From Shewanella intestini (GTDB lineage: Bacteria; Pseudomonadota; Gammaproteobacteria; Enterobacterales; Shewanellaceae): a stretch of 64,000 nt of DNA. The stretch lies in NCBI RefSeq assembly GCF_018221465.1, contig NZ_JAAIKR010000001.1, positions 124,001 to 188,000 on the forward strand, read 5' to 3'. Below the pieces are notes generated by a model. That model did no database searches. It worked only from the letters and a program-made list of their open reading frames with translations, and was not told where the DNA came from. Both the position numbers and the translations under genes were made by a program. Positions 9,772-19,760 of the stretch are shown here, one piece after another (position 1 is the stretch's first letter; every line of letters begins with the position of its first letter).

Positions 9772-11130
9772 TTAAACTAAAATATGTGCCATTAATGCAA
9801 TAACAGGTAAGGTCACTAGGGTACGTAAAATGAAGATGACAAATAACTCAAGAAAGTTGACTGGAATTTTACTGCCAATTAATAGTGCACCCACCTCACT
9901 CATATAAATTAGCTGAGTGACAGACAGCGCGGCAATGACAAATCGGGTAAGGTCTGACTCGATTGAGCTTGCTAAAATAGACGGTATAAACATATCTGCA
10001 AAGCCAACGACGATAGTTTGCGATGCCGCGCTAGCTTCTGGTATTTGCAGTAATTCAAGCAATGGAATGAATGGCATACCAAGGTAGGTAAAGATAGGTG
10101 TATGTTCAGCTAACATTAATGCTACGGTACCAATTGCCATGACGACAGGAATAACGCCGAAAACCATGTCGACAGCATTTTTAATCCCTTCAGATAATAA
10201 GCGTTTTACGCCACCAGCATTTTCTGCACGCGTTAAAGCAAGGTGCCATCCCCAAGCAATAACGCCTTTCCCTTCAGGTACAAGTTCATCATTACCTTTG
10301 CGTTCAGTGTTATTAATATAGCGGTCTTTCTTACGTGATAATGGCGGTAATTTAGGCACAATAATAGCGGCAATCACACCGGCTAAACATACGGTTAGAT
10401 AAAAAGGCACAAATAGATGTTCTAGTTTTACTTGTGAAATAACAACCAAACTGAATGTAATTGATACCGCAGAAAAGGTGGTACCAATAACGGCAGCTTC
10501 TCTTTGAGTGTAGAAGTTAGTTTCGTATTGCTTGTTGGTCATCAAGATACCAACACTGCCATCACCAAGCCACGATGCCATACAGTCAATCGCACTGCGA
10601 CCGGGTAAATTAAATACGGGACGCATAATTTTGGTCAATAAAGTACCAAAGAACTCTAACAGACCAAAGTTAAGTAGTAGTGGTAGTAGCATTCCTGCAA
10701 AAATAAATACAGAAAATAGCACTGGAATCAAGTCATTGAGAACTAAGCCGCCGGTATCACCTGATGTAATCGCATCTGGGCCTATTTGAAATTGAACCAG
10801 TACAATAAAAATAGCGCCCAGTAGACGTACCACAGCCCAAAATGCAGACACATTCAATAAACCATTTAGGAAGTGATTTTGTAAGATAAAAGCGGGTTTC
10901 ACTAATTTTACAAATGTAGTGATAAGGGCCATTAACACCACTATTGCTGTGGTAATGGCTGGGATAATCTCACCAAAATAAGCTTGAACACCTTTAGATA
11001 ACACGGCAATTGGGATTGTGATGGCATCGTTATGACTGATTGGTGTCATAAATAGTAATAACCCGATGAGCGAGGGGATGACAAACGTCAGAATTGTTTT
11101 CAAACTGTGTTTTTGTTTTTCTATAGTCAC
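9772..11130 (-). CDS. YjiH family nucleoside-recognition (GATE) membrane protein
   Basis: A polytopic inner-membrane protein of 452 residues with about ten hydrophobic segments and two GATE/nucleoside-recognition-like halves. Conserved-looking elements include MASWLGDGSVGILMTNKQYE near residue 185 and VVGFADMFIPSILAS near 372. This is the YjiH / spore-maturation-protein-like class. A transport role is suggested by the fold, but the substrate is unknown. It is flanked by a dedicated terminator downstream and a long AT-rich region upstream, so it is probably monocistronic. Confidence 0.75.
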   Translation of the reverse strand: MTIEKQKHSLKTILTFVIPSLIGLLLFMTPISHNDAITIPIAVLSKGVQAYFGEIIPAITTAIVVLMALITTFVKLVKPAFILQNHFLNGLLNVSAFWAVVRLLGAIFIVLVQFQIGPDAITSGDTGGLVLNDLIPVLFSVFIFAGMLLPLLLNFGLLEFFGTLLTKIMRPVFNLPGRSAIDCMASWLGDGSVGILMTNKQYETNFYTQREAAVIGTTFSAVSITFSLVVISQVKLEHLFVPFYLTVCLAGVIAAIIVPKLPPLSRKKDRYINNTERKGNDELVPEGKGVIAWGWHLALTRAENAGGVKRLLSEGIKNAVDMVFGVIPVVMAIGTVALMLAEHTPIFTYLGMPFIPLLELLQIPEASAASQTIVVGFADMFIPSILASSIESDLTRFVIAALSVTQLIYMSEVGALLIGSKIPVNFLELFVIFILRTLVTLPVIALMAHILV

Positions 11131-11540
11131 GAGTATTAGGCCTTTAATCTTTGCAGCTATGACACCGCTTTAACCGATATTTTTGTGATGGAATCACTAA
11201 GGATGGAAGATTACCTTCAATAGTTTATGAAGTAAATCTATTCATGTTGTGAATACTTATTTACTAGAAGTGAGTAGTTATTTTATTAGATTTAATATGA
11301 GATTAAATATTTTAAAAACAATAAGTTAAGTTATTGTTTTGCGTTTGCTTTGTTTGTGTTTTATTTATGTTGTTTGGTTGTTTGTTTTCTCTTATCTATT
11401 ATAGAATGTGAGGCATGAGAATTTAGTTAAGTCCTAATGTTTAGGATTAATTCTCGAATAATAACCAATCCATCATATACAATGGTTTTTCTTTACCTTA
11501 ACCAAGGTAGGCTCTTTATTCCATTGCATTGTGAGCAAAA
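11131..11540. other. AT-rich intergenic region with a two-part hairpin
   Basis: No convincing gene lies in these 410 bp. They carry the divergent promoters of the YjiH-like and DUF998-like genes. At 11417-11455 GAGAATT pairs with AATTCTC, and inside it TCCTAA pairs with TTAGGA. The hairpin lies about 85 bp before the DUF998-like gene and has no T run. Its function is unknown. Confidence 0.4.
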
Positions 11541-12251
11541 ATGATTAAGCAGAACAAAATTTCAAATTTAGCATTTAAATTTGGCATGCTAGGAATGACT
11601 GGCGTGACAATGGGAATGTTAATTGCCATTGCCTTGGAAGTGACGAGTCTGGCTGATTTCTTTTCTTACTGCGTTTATAACAGTGTGAGCCAACTAGGCA
11701 CTTATTCTCGTTCACCTTCCGCGGTCATTCTTAATGGGGGGTTATTTTTTGGCAGCTTAACCGCAAGCTTAGGGTGTGTTTTTGCATTGCAAGCGTCTAA
11801 CGGTTTTGCTGTGCGTTTATTTTGGTTATGTATTGCTGTGCAATTTGTGTCGTTGGCTGCGATGGGGTTATTCCCAATGAATGTATACCATCTGCACATT
11901 AATGCGCTTTTAACGTACGTTACTTTAGGGGTGTTTGTTGCCGGCTGTTTTATTCTTGTCAGTGGCAACTTATCGATTAAAGTAAAAGTGATGGGCCGGA
12001 TTATTGCCGTTGGATTATTAGTCATTCACGGTTGTTTGTTGGTTATTCCACAATATATGGAATGGTCACAAGGTGAGCCGCTAGTTAATTTTTTTGTGGT
12101 GGCAGAGCGAATGACGTCAGTTTCACCTCGTCCTTCAATGTGGTGGCAAGCTTGGGGATTTTGGCTGTGCTTGATTTTGCAGATGGGGCTAGCGTTAATG
12201 ATGTTATATACTCAACCTCATCAGTCAGCTGAGCAATCAGTGGCATCTTAG
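11541..12251 (+). CDS. DUF998-like membrane protein
   Basis: A 236-residue integral membrane protein with about six hydrophobic segments. The pattern NSVSQLGTYSRSPSAVILNG after the first segment, and the AMGLFPMNVYHLHINA segment near residue 115, match the general layout of DUF998 proteins (conserved SxLG, FP and H in loops). No function is established for the family. ATG at 11541 is the first methionine. A strong Shine-Dalgarno sequence is not obvious (GAGCAAAA). No operon partner is present. Confidence 0.6.
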   Translation: MIKQNKISNLAFKFGMLGMTGVTMGMLIAIALEVTSLADFFSYCVYNSVSQLGTYSRSPSAVILNGGLFFGSLTASLGCVFALQASNGFAVRLFWLCIAVQFVSLAAMGLFPMNVYHLHINALLTYVTLGVFVAGCFILVSGNLSIKVKVMGRIIAVGLLVIHGCLLVIPQYMEWSQGEPLVNFFVVAERMTSVSPRPSMWWQAWGFWLCLILQMGLALMMLYTQPHQSAEQSVAS

Positions 12252-12530
12252 GTTCAAGGTTTGACTCAAAGCAAAACATCACGTTTACGATTCAACCTTG
12301 AGCTCAAAGCATTCAACCTTAGCTCAAACATTTTTCTTTGCCCCCTTATACATTCAATAGCTGCTTGATGAACTAGATTGCAGCGAAGAGCGCAGCACAT
12401 AATATAATGGGCTGTTACTGAGTGCTCCCACCCACTCAACCCTACAGCCTATCTCTACATTAACCTCTAGTGTATTGTGTGGCGCGTGAATATTTACACT
12501 TCAATCGTTTTGCAGATGAACCTTTGGTCT

Positions 12531-13421
12531 TTAGGCGTGTGGTTGATGTTGCTTCATACCTGCTTCTCCATACCAATAACCATTACAGTCTTGAATTTGT
12601 TTAATTGATGGTATGACTGAACTTGTTGATAAGGTTTGTTGGTTTAGGTTGTTTGCTAATGCATCAGCAATGGTTAAATCATCAATACTACGCGCAGATA
12701 AGCGCCAATAATCAATGCCCATTTGCTGCATTTCATGCAGGTTTGCGCTTAAGTTAATGCATGCGGCAGATTGTGTTTGAATGCCATTTAAACGCAATAG
12801 CGGTTGATTCTCTTGTGTTTGCACTAACAATCCTTTTGGGTATTGTTGGCAAATAGTTTGACAGTTATCTTTGTGTAGATTTAAATGCTTGGCGGTAAAG
12901 CAACGAGCTGAATGGGCCAGCGGTATATGACCAAAACCAAACACTTCAACTTCATAGGCAGGCTTTGCAGTGATGACTTTTTCTAACCAAGCTTTTGATA
13001 ATTCATAAGGCATGACAAAGCGCATCATGCCTTTTTTATGTAAAAAATCTAATGATGCACGGTTATAGTTATTAATGGTTGGGCCGCACACAAATGGCAA
13101 GTTGGCTTGATGCGCTAATTGCACAGCGCCAATGTCATTGGCTTCAATTAACCATTCACCGTTATCTATATAGCGTTTTAACTCCGTTAATTCTGATTGC
13201 GCTTCAATCAGAGCCATGGTTGATAAGACAACCTGCTTATCTGCTGCAGTGAGCATTTTGGCAATGTTGATATAATCTGCCAGTTTTAATTCTCTACGAC
13301 GACTGCATACGGTTTCGCCAAGGTAAATGGTGTCAATATTGGTTGTGGCTACTTTTTCATAAAACTGCATCACGTCCTGTTTCGACCAACAATAATGCAA
13401 TGGCGCTAAGCTAATTTTCAT
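12531..13421 (-). CDS. ubiV: UbiV, O2-independent ubiquinone hydroxylation subunit
   Basis: A U32-family Fe-S protein of 296 residues that works with UbiU to hydroxylate the ubiquinone ring without oxygen. Cysteines are placed as in the family: Cys39 in ETVCSRR and a cluster RCFTAKHLNLHKDNCQTICQ, consistent with a 4Fe-4S cluster. The gene lies 19 bp after ubiU on the same strand, and ubiT is divergent next door, as in E. coli yhbTUV. I infer use in low-oxygen respiration. No convincing FNR site was found in the promoter region. Confidence 0.93.
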   Translation of the reverse strand: MKISLAPLHYCWSKQDVMQFYEKVATTNIDTIYLGETVCSRRRELKLADYINIAKMLTAADKQVVLSTMALIEAQSELTELKRYIDNGEWLIEANDIGAVQLAHQANLPFVCGPTINNYNRASLDFLHKKGMMRFVMPYELSKAWLEKVITAKPAYEVEVFGFGHIPLAHSARCFTAKHLNLHKDNCQTICQQYPKGLLVQTQENQPLLRLNGIQTQSAACINLSANLHEMQQMGIDYWRLSARSIDDLTIADALANNLNQQTLSTSSVIPSIKQIQDCNGYWYGEAGMKQHQPHA

Positions 13422-13440
13422 TTATCGATTCCTTGTTAGA

Positions 13441-14442
13441 TTATTGCCATTGACGGGCGTAAGCACCTAGTGTGGTGATTTGCCCTTCAGATACTTTTGC
13501 TAGGGCTTCATTCCAGTGTTGCGATTCTACAAAGGCTTGAGGATTTGCTTGGTAAGTATCAATGGCTTGACGCCACACACTGGCGACTTGGCCTACATAA
13601 GCTGGGCTGCGTTGTCGGCCTTCTATCTTTAAAGAACAAACCCCGGCTTTAGCCAGTTCAGGCAATAAACTTAAGGTATTTAAACTGGTTGGTGATTCCA
13701 GTAGGTATTCTGGTGTGTTGTTGGTTTCGCTTATGTAGCGCCCTTTACAAACAACAGGGTAACCCAGTTGTTGCTCTTGAGATGAACGCTCAAGTAGCAC
13801 ATCGTTAAGACGCGTCAGCTTATCATTGCCATCATCTTGCCAGCGAACATGTTTTGCTGGTGAGCAAGAGCCGCCAGTATTAGGTGATTGCCCTGTGACA
13901 TATGATGATAAGTGACATCGTCCCTCAGCCATAATACACAGGCTTCCAAAAGCAAACACTTCTAAGTCGACGGGGCTGACTTTGGCTAAGTCTTTAACTT
14001 GTTTGATCGATAGCACCCTTGGTAATACTGCGCGCTCAATATCGAAGCTTTGTTTATAAAAAGATAATGCCGCGAGATTGGTCGCGCTTGCTTGTACCGA
14101 TAAATGCAGCGGTAAATGAGGATGACGGGTACTGGCATATTCTAATAAGGATACGTCGGCGACAATGAGGGCGTCGAGTCCTAAGTCGGCAGCAATATCA
14201 ACAGCCTCAAACCATCTAGATTCCTCACCGGGTTTTGGAAAGGTGTTTAAGGTTAGAAATAGTTTACGTTTTTGTTGTTGGGCTAATTTTTTAGCTTGCT
14301 TTAATTGTGCACTATTAAAGTTTAATCCCGCAAAAGAACGGGCGTTGGTGTCATTTTTTAAACCAAGATAGACCGCGTCAGCACCCGCATTAAATGCCGC
14401 TTTCATCGATGCCAGGTTGCCAGCAGGGCAAAGTAGTTCCAT
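13441..14442 (-). CDS. ubiU: UbiU, O2-independent ubiquinone hydroxylation subunit
   Basis: Partner of UbiV in anaerobic ubiquinone synthesis, a U32-family protein of 333 residues. It starts MELLCPAGNLASMKAA, with U32 signature residues EVFAFGSLCIMAEGRCHLSS and further cysteines in GGSCSPAKH and PVVCKGRY. These four cysteines match the Fe-S ligands of the family. It is first in the minus-strand ubiU-ubiV pair, and its promoter region of about 137 bp is shared with divergent ubiT. Confidence 0.94.
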   Translation of the reverse strand: MELLCPAGNLASMKAAFNAGADAVYLGLKNDTNARSFAGLNFNSAQLKQAKKLAQQQKRKLFLTLNTFPKPGEESRWFEAVDIAADLGLDALIVADVSLLEYASTRHPHLPLHLSVQASATNLAALSFYKQSFDIERAVLPRVLSIKQVKDLAKVSPVDLEVFAFGSLCIMAEGRCHLSSYVTGQSPNTGGSCSPAKHVRWQDDGNDKLTRLNDVLLERSSQEQQLGYPVVCKGRYISETNNTPEYLLESPTSLNTLSLLPELAKAGVCSLKIEGRQRSPAYVGQVASVWRQAIDTYQANPQAFVESQHWNEALAKVSEGQITTLGAYARQWQ

Positions 14443-14579
14443 ATTTTTTGCTCTTATTGTTATGTAGAACAGGAGTGTAAGAGTGAATGGCTGTCAATGA
14501 ATTGATTTAAGACATGTTTGTACAGATAAATTAACAGTAAAATAGTGGAAACTTAACTTATTGTTACAACGGAACCATT

Positions 14580-15083
14580 ATGGCTCAAAAATTCTCAGAA
14601 AAATTGGCGCAAAATATTTTTAGTGTGACGCCTAAGATAAGTCGCCAAACTTTGGCGTTGGTGCCAGATAAATTAAAGTTTGAGCTACTCAGCCAGTTGC
14701 TGAATTTATTACTGGCTGAACAAATTAAAATGCAAGAGTTAGCTTTCCTTGAAAACAAGCATGTGGGGATTATTGTCGATGACATCAAGCTTAGTTTTGA
14801 TGTGTCGATACGGGCAGGTAAACTGCAAATCAGCACCATGGTTCAGCCTGATGTGGTCTTTACCGCTAATGTGCCTGAATTAGTGCTGGTAGCTGCGGGT
14901 AAAGAAGACCCTGATACGTTGTTTTTCCAACGAAAATTGCTGATTGAAGGTGATACAGAGTTAGGATTGGAAGTGAAAAATCTATTATTAGGTATTGAGT
15001 TAGATGGTTTGCCAAAACCGGTGCAGGTCGCTATTGAAAAGCTTGCGATAACCATTCAAACGTTGCAAAAGCAAATGGGTTAA
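14580..15083 (+). CDS. ubiT: UbiT, SCP2-domain lipid-binding accessory factor
   Basis: A 167-residue protein with an SCP2 sterol-carrier fold that handles hydrophobic ubiquinone intermediates for the anaerobic pathway. The middle of the protein (KLSFDVSIRAGKLQIS, then the TANVPELVLVAAGKEDPD segment) has the SCP2 pattern. The divergent position next to ubiU confirms the identity. It ends about 140 bp before the yfhL terminator and is convergent with that operon. Confidence 0.92.
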   Translation: MAQKFSEKLAQNIFSVTPKISRQTLALVPDKLKFELLSQLLNLLLAEQIKMQELAFLENKHVGIIVDDIKLSFDVSIRAGKLQISTMVQPDVVFTANVPELVLVAAGKEDPDTLFFQRKLLIEGDTELGLEVKNLLLGIELDGLPKPVQVAIEKLAITIQTLQKQMG

Positions 15084-15222
15084 AAACACCGCTAAAGCGT
15101 AAATATGAAGGATTTGTTATTCGTCCATAAATGACAAACGACAGGGCGTTTGGTATAAAAGTGAGTGACGAGAAAGAGTTTAATGACAAAATATGTTTGT
15201 GAGAATAAAGGCTTGCGAGCAT

Positions 15223-15256
15223 AAAAAAACGCCTTGATGGTATTATCAAGGCGTTG
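15223..15256 (-). terminator. Terminator after trhP-yfhL
   Basis: On the minus strand AACGCCTTGA and TCAAGGCGTT form a 10-bp stem followed by a run of T, immediately after the yfhL stop. Confidence 0.9.
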
Positions 15257-15259
15257 TCT

Positions 15260-15520
<261 letters not shown>

Positions 15521-16915
15521 CTAAGCTTTTGCTTCTTGGTGTGGATTACGAGTATCTTGCCCTTGCGGTAAATTGCGCATTAATATGGCCTTTTCTACTT
15601 CGATATCTTTTGGAATATCAAGAAAAACAAAATGCCCTGAACCTAACCCTGCCTCAACTGATTCGCCTTTGCGATTAATCAATTTTTCAATGGTCAAGTT
15701 GATATTGCCTTGCGGGGTCATTACCTCAACGCTATCACCGACGCTAAACTTATTTTTAACATCAATCTCAACTAAACCTGCCTCGTTACGTTTTCCGGTA
15801 AATTCACCAACAAATTGCTGGGTATCGCTGATTGAGTAGCCGTATTCGTAGTTCTGGTATTCATCATGCACATGGCGACGTAAGAAGCCTTCAGTGTAAC
15901 CTCGGTGTGCTAGCCCTTCTAGGTTGTGCATTAATGTGCGGTCAAAGTCTTTACCTGATGCCGCGTCCTCAATAGCTTGGCGGTAAAGCTGGGCCGTGCG
16001 CGCAACGTAATAAAATGATTTTGTACGCCCTTCAATTTTTAATGAATCAACGCCCATTTTAGTGAGTCGGTCAACATGTTGAATAGCACGTAAATCTTTT
16101 GAATTCATAATGTAAGTGCCGTGTTCATCTTCAAATGCAGGCATGTACTCACCTGGACGACCCGGCTCTTGTAGCAATACGATTTCATCAGAGGGTTTAC
16201 CTGCACCTAGGGTTGTTGGTGACTCAATTTGCACACCGTGTTGGTCAACAATACCTTGTGGATTAACGGCAATAATGTCGCCTTCCATGGTTTCTTTGGC
16301 TTCATGGACATCATACTTCCAACGGCAAGCGTTGGTGCAAGTGCCTTGGTTTGGATCGCGTTTATTAATGTAGCCAGATAATAGGCAGCGGCCTGAGTAA
16401 GCCATACACAATGCGCCGTGAACAAATACTTCAAGTTCAATATCTGGACATTGTTGGCGAATCTCTTCTATTTCATCTAGCGATAATTCACGAGATAAAA
16501 TGACTCGTTTAATGCCTTGTTGCTGCCAAAACTTAACCGAAGCCCAGTTAATGGCGTTAGCTTGTACCGACAAATGCACAACTTGGTCAGGAAAGGCTTC
16601 ACGAACCATCATAATCAGCCCAGGATCTGACATGATTAACGCGTCTGGTTTCATGTCAACAACGGGCGCCATATCGCGAATGTAGGTCTTTAGCTTGGCA
16701 TTATGCGGTGCAATATTACTGACCACATATAATTTTTTGCCTAAGGCGTGCGCTTCGTTTATGCCTGTCGCTAGATTTTCCATTTTAAAGTCGTTATTTC
16801 TAACGCGAAGACTGTAACGGGGTTGGCCCGCATAAACCGCGTCTGCACCGTAAGCAAAGGCATAACGCATATTTTTTAAAGTGCCAGCAGGGGACAATAA
16901 CTCGGGTTTAAACAT
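15521..16915 (-). CDS. trhP: tRNA hydroxylation protein TrhP (YegQ)
   Basis: A U32-family protein needed for 5-hydroxyuridine at the tRNA wobble position, from which cmo5U/mcmo5U are made. Family signatures are MFKPELLSPAGTLKNM at the N-terminus and HGALCMAYSGRCLLSGY followed by GTCTNACRW, giving the four Fe-S cysteines. The frame is open to 16996, but the start is placed at 16915 (MFKPELL), where GAGAGAAG precedes the ATG. That gives 464 residues, close to the ~453 of E. coli. It heads a two-gene operon with yfhL. Confidence 0.93.
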   Translation of the reverse strand: MFKPELLSPAGTLKNMRYAFAYGADAVYAGQPRYSLRVRNNDFKMENLATGINEAHALGKKLYVVSNIAPHNAKLKTYIRDMAPVVDMKPDALIMSDPGLIMMVREAFPDQVVHLSVQANAINWASVKFWQQQGIKRVILSRELSLDEIEEIRQQCPDIELEVFVHGALCMAYSGRCLLSGYINKRDPNQGTCTNACRWKYDVHEAKETMEGDIIAVNPQGIVDQHGVQIESPTTLGAGKPSDEIVLLQEPGRPGEYMPAFEDEHGTYIMNSKDLRAIQHVDRLTKMGVDSLKIEGRTKSFYYVARTAQLYRQAIEDAASGKDFDRTLMHNLEGLAHRGYTEGFLRRHVHDEYQNYEYGYSISDTQQFVGEFTGKRNEAGLVEIDVKNKFSVGDSVEVMTPQGNINLTIEKLINRKGESVEAGLGSGHFVFLDIPKDIEVEKAILMRNLPQGQDTRNPHQEAKA

Positions 16916-17178
16916 AACTTCTCTCAATTGACTGGAAAATCGCTGATAGCGGGAGCGAGATTTTACTGTAAGGATAGTAGTAGATGCAAATATCAACAGC
17001 GATTATCGGACTGAGTGTAACAACTTAAATTGTCAATGAAGGTGTAAAGGGAGGTAACTAAAGTCGTATTTACTTGAATGTAATAAATTTTAATCAATTT
17101 ATCTATTTCAGATGATGCTGACATTAAAACAAATAGTATATAATCGACGATTCATATTGTTAATCGTGGAAGACTTAT

Positions 17179-18021
17179 ATGTCTACTGAGCATCAGTTAT
17201 TAGTCGGATTATTAAAGAAGCTTAAAAATGATGCACTGGTATTGCCGACATTACCTGAGGTTGCAATGCGTGTTCAAGAAGTGGTGGCTAGCCCTAATAC
17301 AAGTTTAAAACAAGTGGGTGATGTCATTGGTCAAGACGCAGCAATTTCGGCTCGTATTATTAAAGTGGCAAATAGTGTGTTGTATTGCCGTGGAGCAAAG
17401 GCTGAAAACATTAGCGCTGCAGTTAATCGAATTGGCTTAGTGCAAATTAAATCCATTACCACTTCTGTTGCTATGGAGCAGTTGTTCATTTCAACCAATG
17501 AAATGGTGTGGGAAGTCATGGATGAAGTGTGGAAAACGTCAATTGAAGTGACCGCAGCGGCTTCGGCGATTTTGGAAATGTATAACAAGCGCAACCCAAT
17601 GCAAAAGCTTGACAGAGAAACCCTAACTTTAGCAGGGTTAATACATAATATTGGTGCGCTTCCAGTGCTTTCTGAAGCAGAGACTCATCCAGAGATGTTT
17701 ACCAGTATTGATCAATTACGCGGCTTAGTGAGAAAAATGCAAAGCCCAATTGGTAGAGCCGTTTTAAAGAGCTGGGATTTTGCTCCTGAAGTCACCGAGG
17801 TTGTAGAGCGCTGGGCTGATTTACATTATGTATCTGATCAGGTGACATACTTAGACTTTATTCGCAGCGCAGCTTTTTACACCGGGGAGTTACGTGCTGG
17901 TGGTGACTTAGAAGATCGCTTATCTGTACTTGCTGAACGTGGTCTGCCTGTCACGCCAGAAGACCTGGCTAGTGAAGAATTTTTAGATACTTATCATTCA
18001 ATTAAACAAAGTTATGAATAA
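17179..18021 (+). CDS. HDOD domain protein
   Basis: A 280-residue cytosolic protein whose central ~200 residues form an HDOD domain, related to HD hydrolases but usually without metal activity. It begins LPTLPEVAMRVQEVVASPN, followed by VIGQDAAISARIIKVANS, the standard HDOD opening. Such proteins commonly act in c-di-GMP and stress signalling. The GGDEF/EAL gene follows after 50 bp on the same strand, so the pair is probably an operon. No N- or C-terminal output domain is recognisable. Confidence 0.85.
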   Translation: MSTEHQLLVGLLKKLKNDALVLPTLPEVAMRVQEVVASPNTSLKQVGDVIGQDAAISARIIKVANSVLYCRGAKAENISAAVNRIGLVQIKSITTSVAMEQLFISTNEMVWEVMDEVWKTSIEVTAAASAILEMYNKRNPMQKLDRETLTLAGLIHNIGALPVLSEAETHPEMFTSIDQLRGLVRKMQSPIGRAVLKSWDFAPEVTEVVERWADLHYVSDQVTYLDFIRSAAFYTGELRAGGDLEDRLSVLAERGLPVTPEDLASEEFLDTYHSIKQSYE

Positions 18022-18071
18022 AGCTATACTTGCCATCATAGCTTAATTGAAAGTGCACAAGGAGGGGGAAT

Positions 18072-19616
18072 TTGCTGACATCATTTTTTGCCTTTTTTGT
18101 GCAATATTCAACGATAATCTTATTGTGTTTATTGGTGTTTTTGTTGGCTGTTTGCGTCGGATATATTTATAAGCAAACGCGCCTTTTGCGTTATTTATGC
18201 GCCAATTTTGATACGCCTCATCAATCATTAATCTTACCGCCTATTCCCCGTCTACTTCAGCCGCTAGTCGCCTTAATTAAGCAATATCATTTGTCAGAAC
18301 AAGCCACGCTTGAGCGGGATAAACTCACAGGGTTAATTAATCGAGTGGGTATAAAGCGGGCGTTATCTGAAAGGTTGCCACTAAATGTGGGCACATTAAT
18401 GCTGATTGATATTCGAAAATTTCGGTTTATTAATGATTTATGGGGATTTAATGTTGGCGACAATATCTTAATGTTGTTAGCTAATCGATTAACCCAACTT
18501 AACCTTAAACCAAACCTGATTGCGCGTATGAATGGTAACGAATTTTTGTTGTACTTTCATAGCAAAATTAACGATAACAATATTCAAGATATCATGACCA
18601 CTGTTGAATATCCGTATCGATTATATGAACAAACAATTGAATTAACGATGCGGGCCGGGGTGTTAGATCTTTCAGCGCATCAAACCGATATGAGTATGAC
18701 CTTGCGCCGGCTTGATTTGGCATTACAAAAAGCCAAACGTTTGCATCATGGTTTTTCTCATTATGAAGAGGGTGAAGACTGCCAACATCATCGTCAATTA
18801 ACCTTAAGCAATGGCTTAGCTAAAGCGGTTGCTAATAATGATTTCTTTATGGTTTATCAACCTAAGTTTAATTGTCAAAAAGGGGCCATTGATCAGTTAG
18901 AAGCGTTATTGCGTTGGCAACATCCTCAACTTGGGATTATTTACCCAAACGAGTTTATTCATTTAGCCGAGCGGTGTGGCATGATGAAACCATTAAGCTT
19001 GTGGGTTATTGAGCGAGTGATTGCCCAAGTGGCAACGTGGCAAGCCAAAGGGATTGATATAAAAGTAGCAATAAACTTGTCGGCTTCAGACCTTGAAAAC
19101 CCACAACTTATTAGCGTTATTCGAGCAACGCTTGAACATTATCAAGTTAATCCTAATAAATTAGTCATCGAAGTGACTGAAAGCGCGATGATGGCGTCTT
19201 TATCTAAGTCTATTCGGGTATTAAATTTATTGCGGGAACTCGGGGTGAGTTTAGCCATTGATGACTTTGGTACAGGGCAATCATCATTAGCCTATTTACG
19301 TCATTTGCCGGTTGATGAAGTGAAAGTAGATAGGGCATTTATTAGCGATTTTGATCAAGATGATATTGCCAAACAAATTGTTAAAACGACAATTAAGTTG
19401 ACGCATCAATTAGGTTTGTCAGTGACTGTTGAGGGCATTGAAACACAAAAAGTGGCAGATTATTTACAAGGGCATCAGGTTGATTATTTACAAGGGTTAT
19501 ATATAGCCAAGCCATTGTTACCCGATGAAGTTGAAAGCCAACATGTGTTATCACTATCAACACCAACCCATTGCGATATCAAATATCCGTTTGCCAGTGC
19601 TAAGCAAGTGAGTTAA
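18072..19616 (+). CDS. Degenerate GGDEF plus intact EAL c-di-GMP protein
   Basis: A 514-residue inner-membrane protein with one TM helix at about 9-33, a GGDEF-type domain (80-235) and an EAL domain (245-500). The GGDEF signature is N-G-N-E-F at 154-158, so cyclase activity is unlikely. The EAL half keeps QLEALLRW (EAL at 277-279), INLSASDLENP, VIEVTES, AIDDFGTGQSS and VEGIE, so phosphodiesterase activity is likely. The start is TTG at 18072, preceded by a very strong AAGGAGGGGG. It is downstream of, and probably cotranscribed with, the HDOD gene. Confidence 0.9.
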   Translation: MLTSFFAFFVQYSTIILLCLLVFLLAVCVGYIYKQTRLLRYLCANFDTPHQSLILPPIPRLLQPLVALIKQYHLSEQATLERDKLTGLINRVGIKRALSERLPLNVGTLMLIDIRKFRFINDLWGFNVGDNILMLLANRLTQLNLKPNLIARMNGNEFLLYFHSKINDNNIQDIMTTVEYPYRLYEQTIELTMRAGVLDLSAHQTDMSMTLRRLDLALQKAKRLHHGFSHYEEGEDCQHHRQLTLSNGLAKAVANNDFFMVYQPKFNCQKGAIDQLEALLRWQHPQLGIIYPNEFIHLAERCGMMKPLSLWVIERVIAQVATWQAKGIDIKVAINLSASDLENPQLISVIRATLEHYQVNPNKLVIEVTESAMMASLSKSIRVLNLLRELGVSLAIDDFGTGQSSLAYLRHLPVDEVKVDRAFISDFDQDDIAKQIVKTTIKLTHQLGLSVTVEGIETQKVADYLQGHQVDYLQGLYIAKPLLPDEVESQHVLSLSTPTHCDIKYPFASAKQVS

Positions 19617-19760
19617 ATAAGCACAATCGTTTCAGCTTTGATACTTGGTGCTGTTAATTAGAGCTATCAAGCTACCAACTGATATCCTTTATCTTTTCAT
19701 CTCTCCCGTTACTTTCTTTCACACAGCTATTTATCAACTAAATTATCTATCAGCATTATT

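Noticed and set aside
14443-14579. FNR site between ubiU and ubiT
   Set aside because: TTGATTTAAGACAT has one good half (TTGAT), but the other half does not match ATCAA. It is too weak to call, although anaerobic control would make sense.
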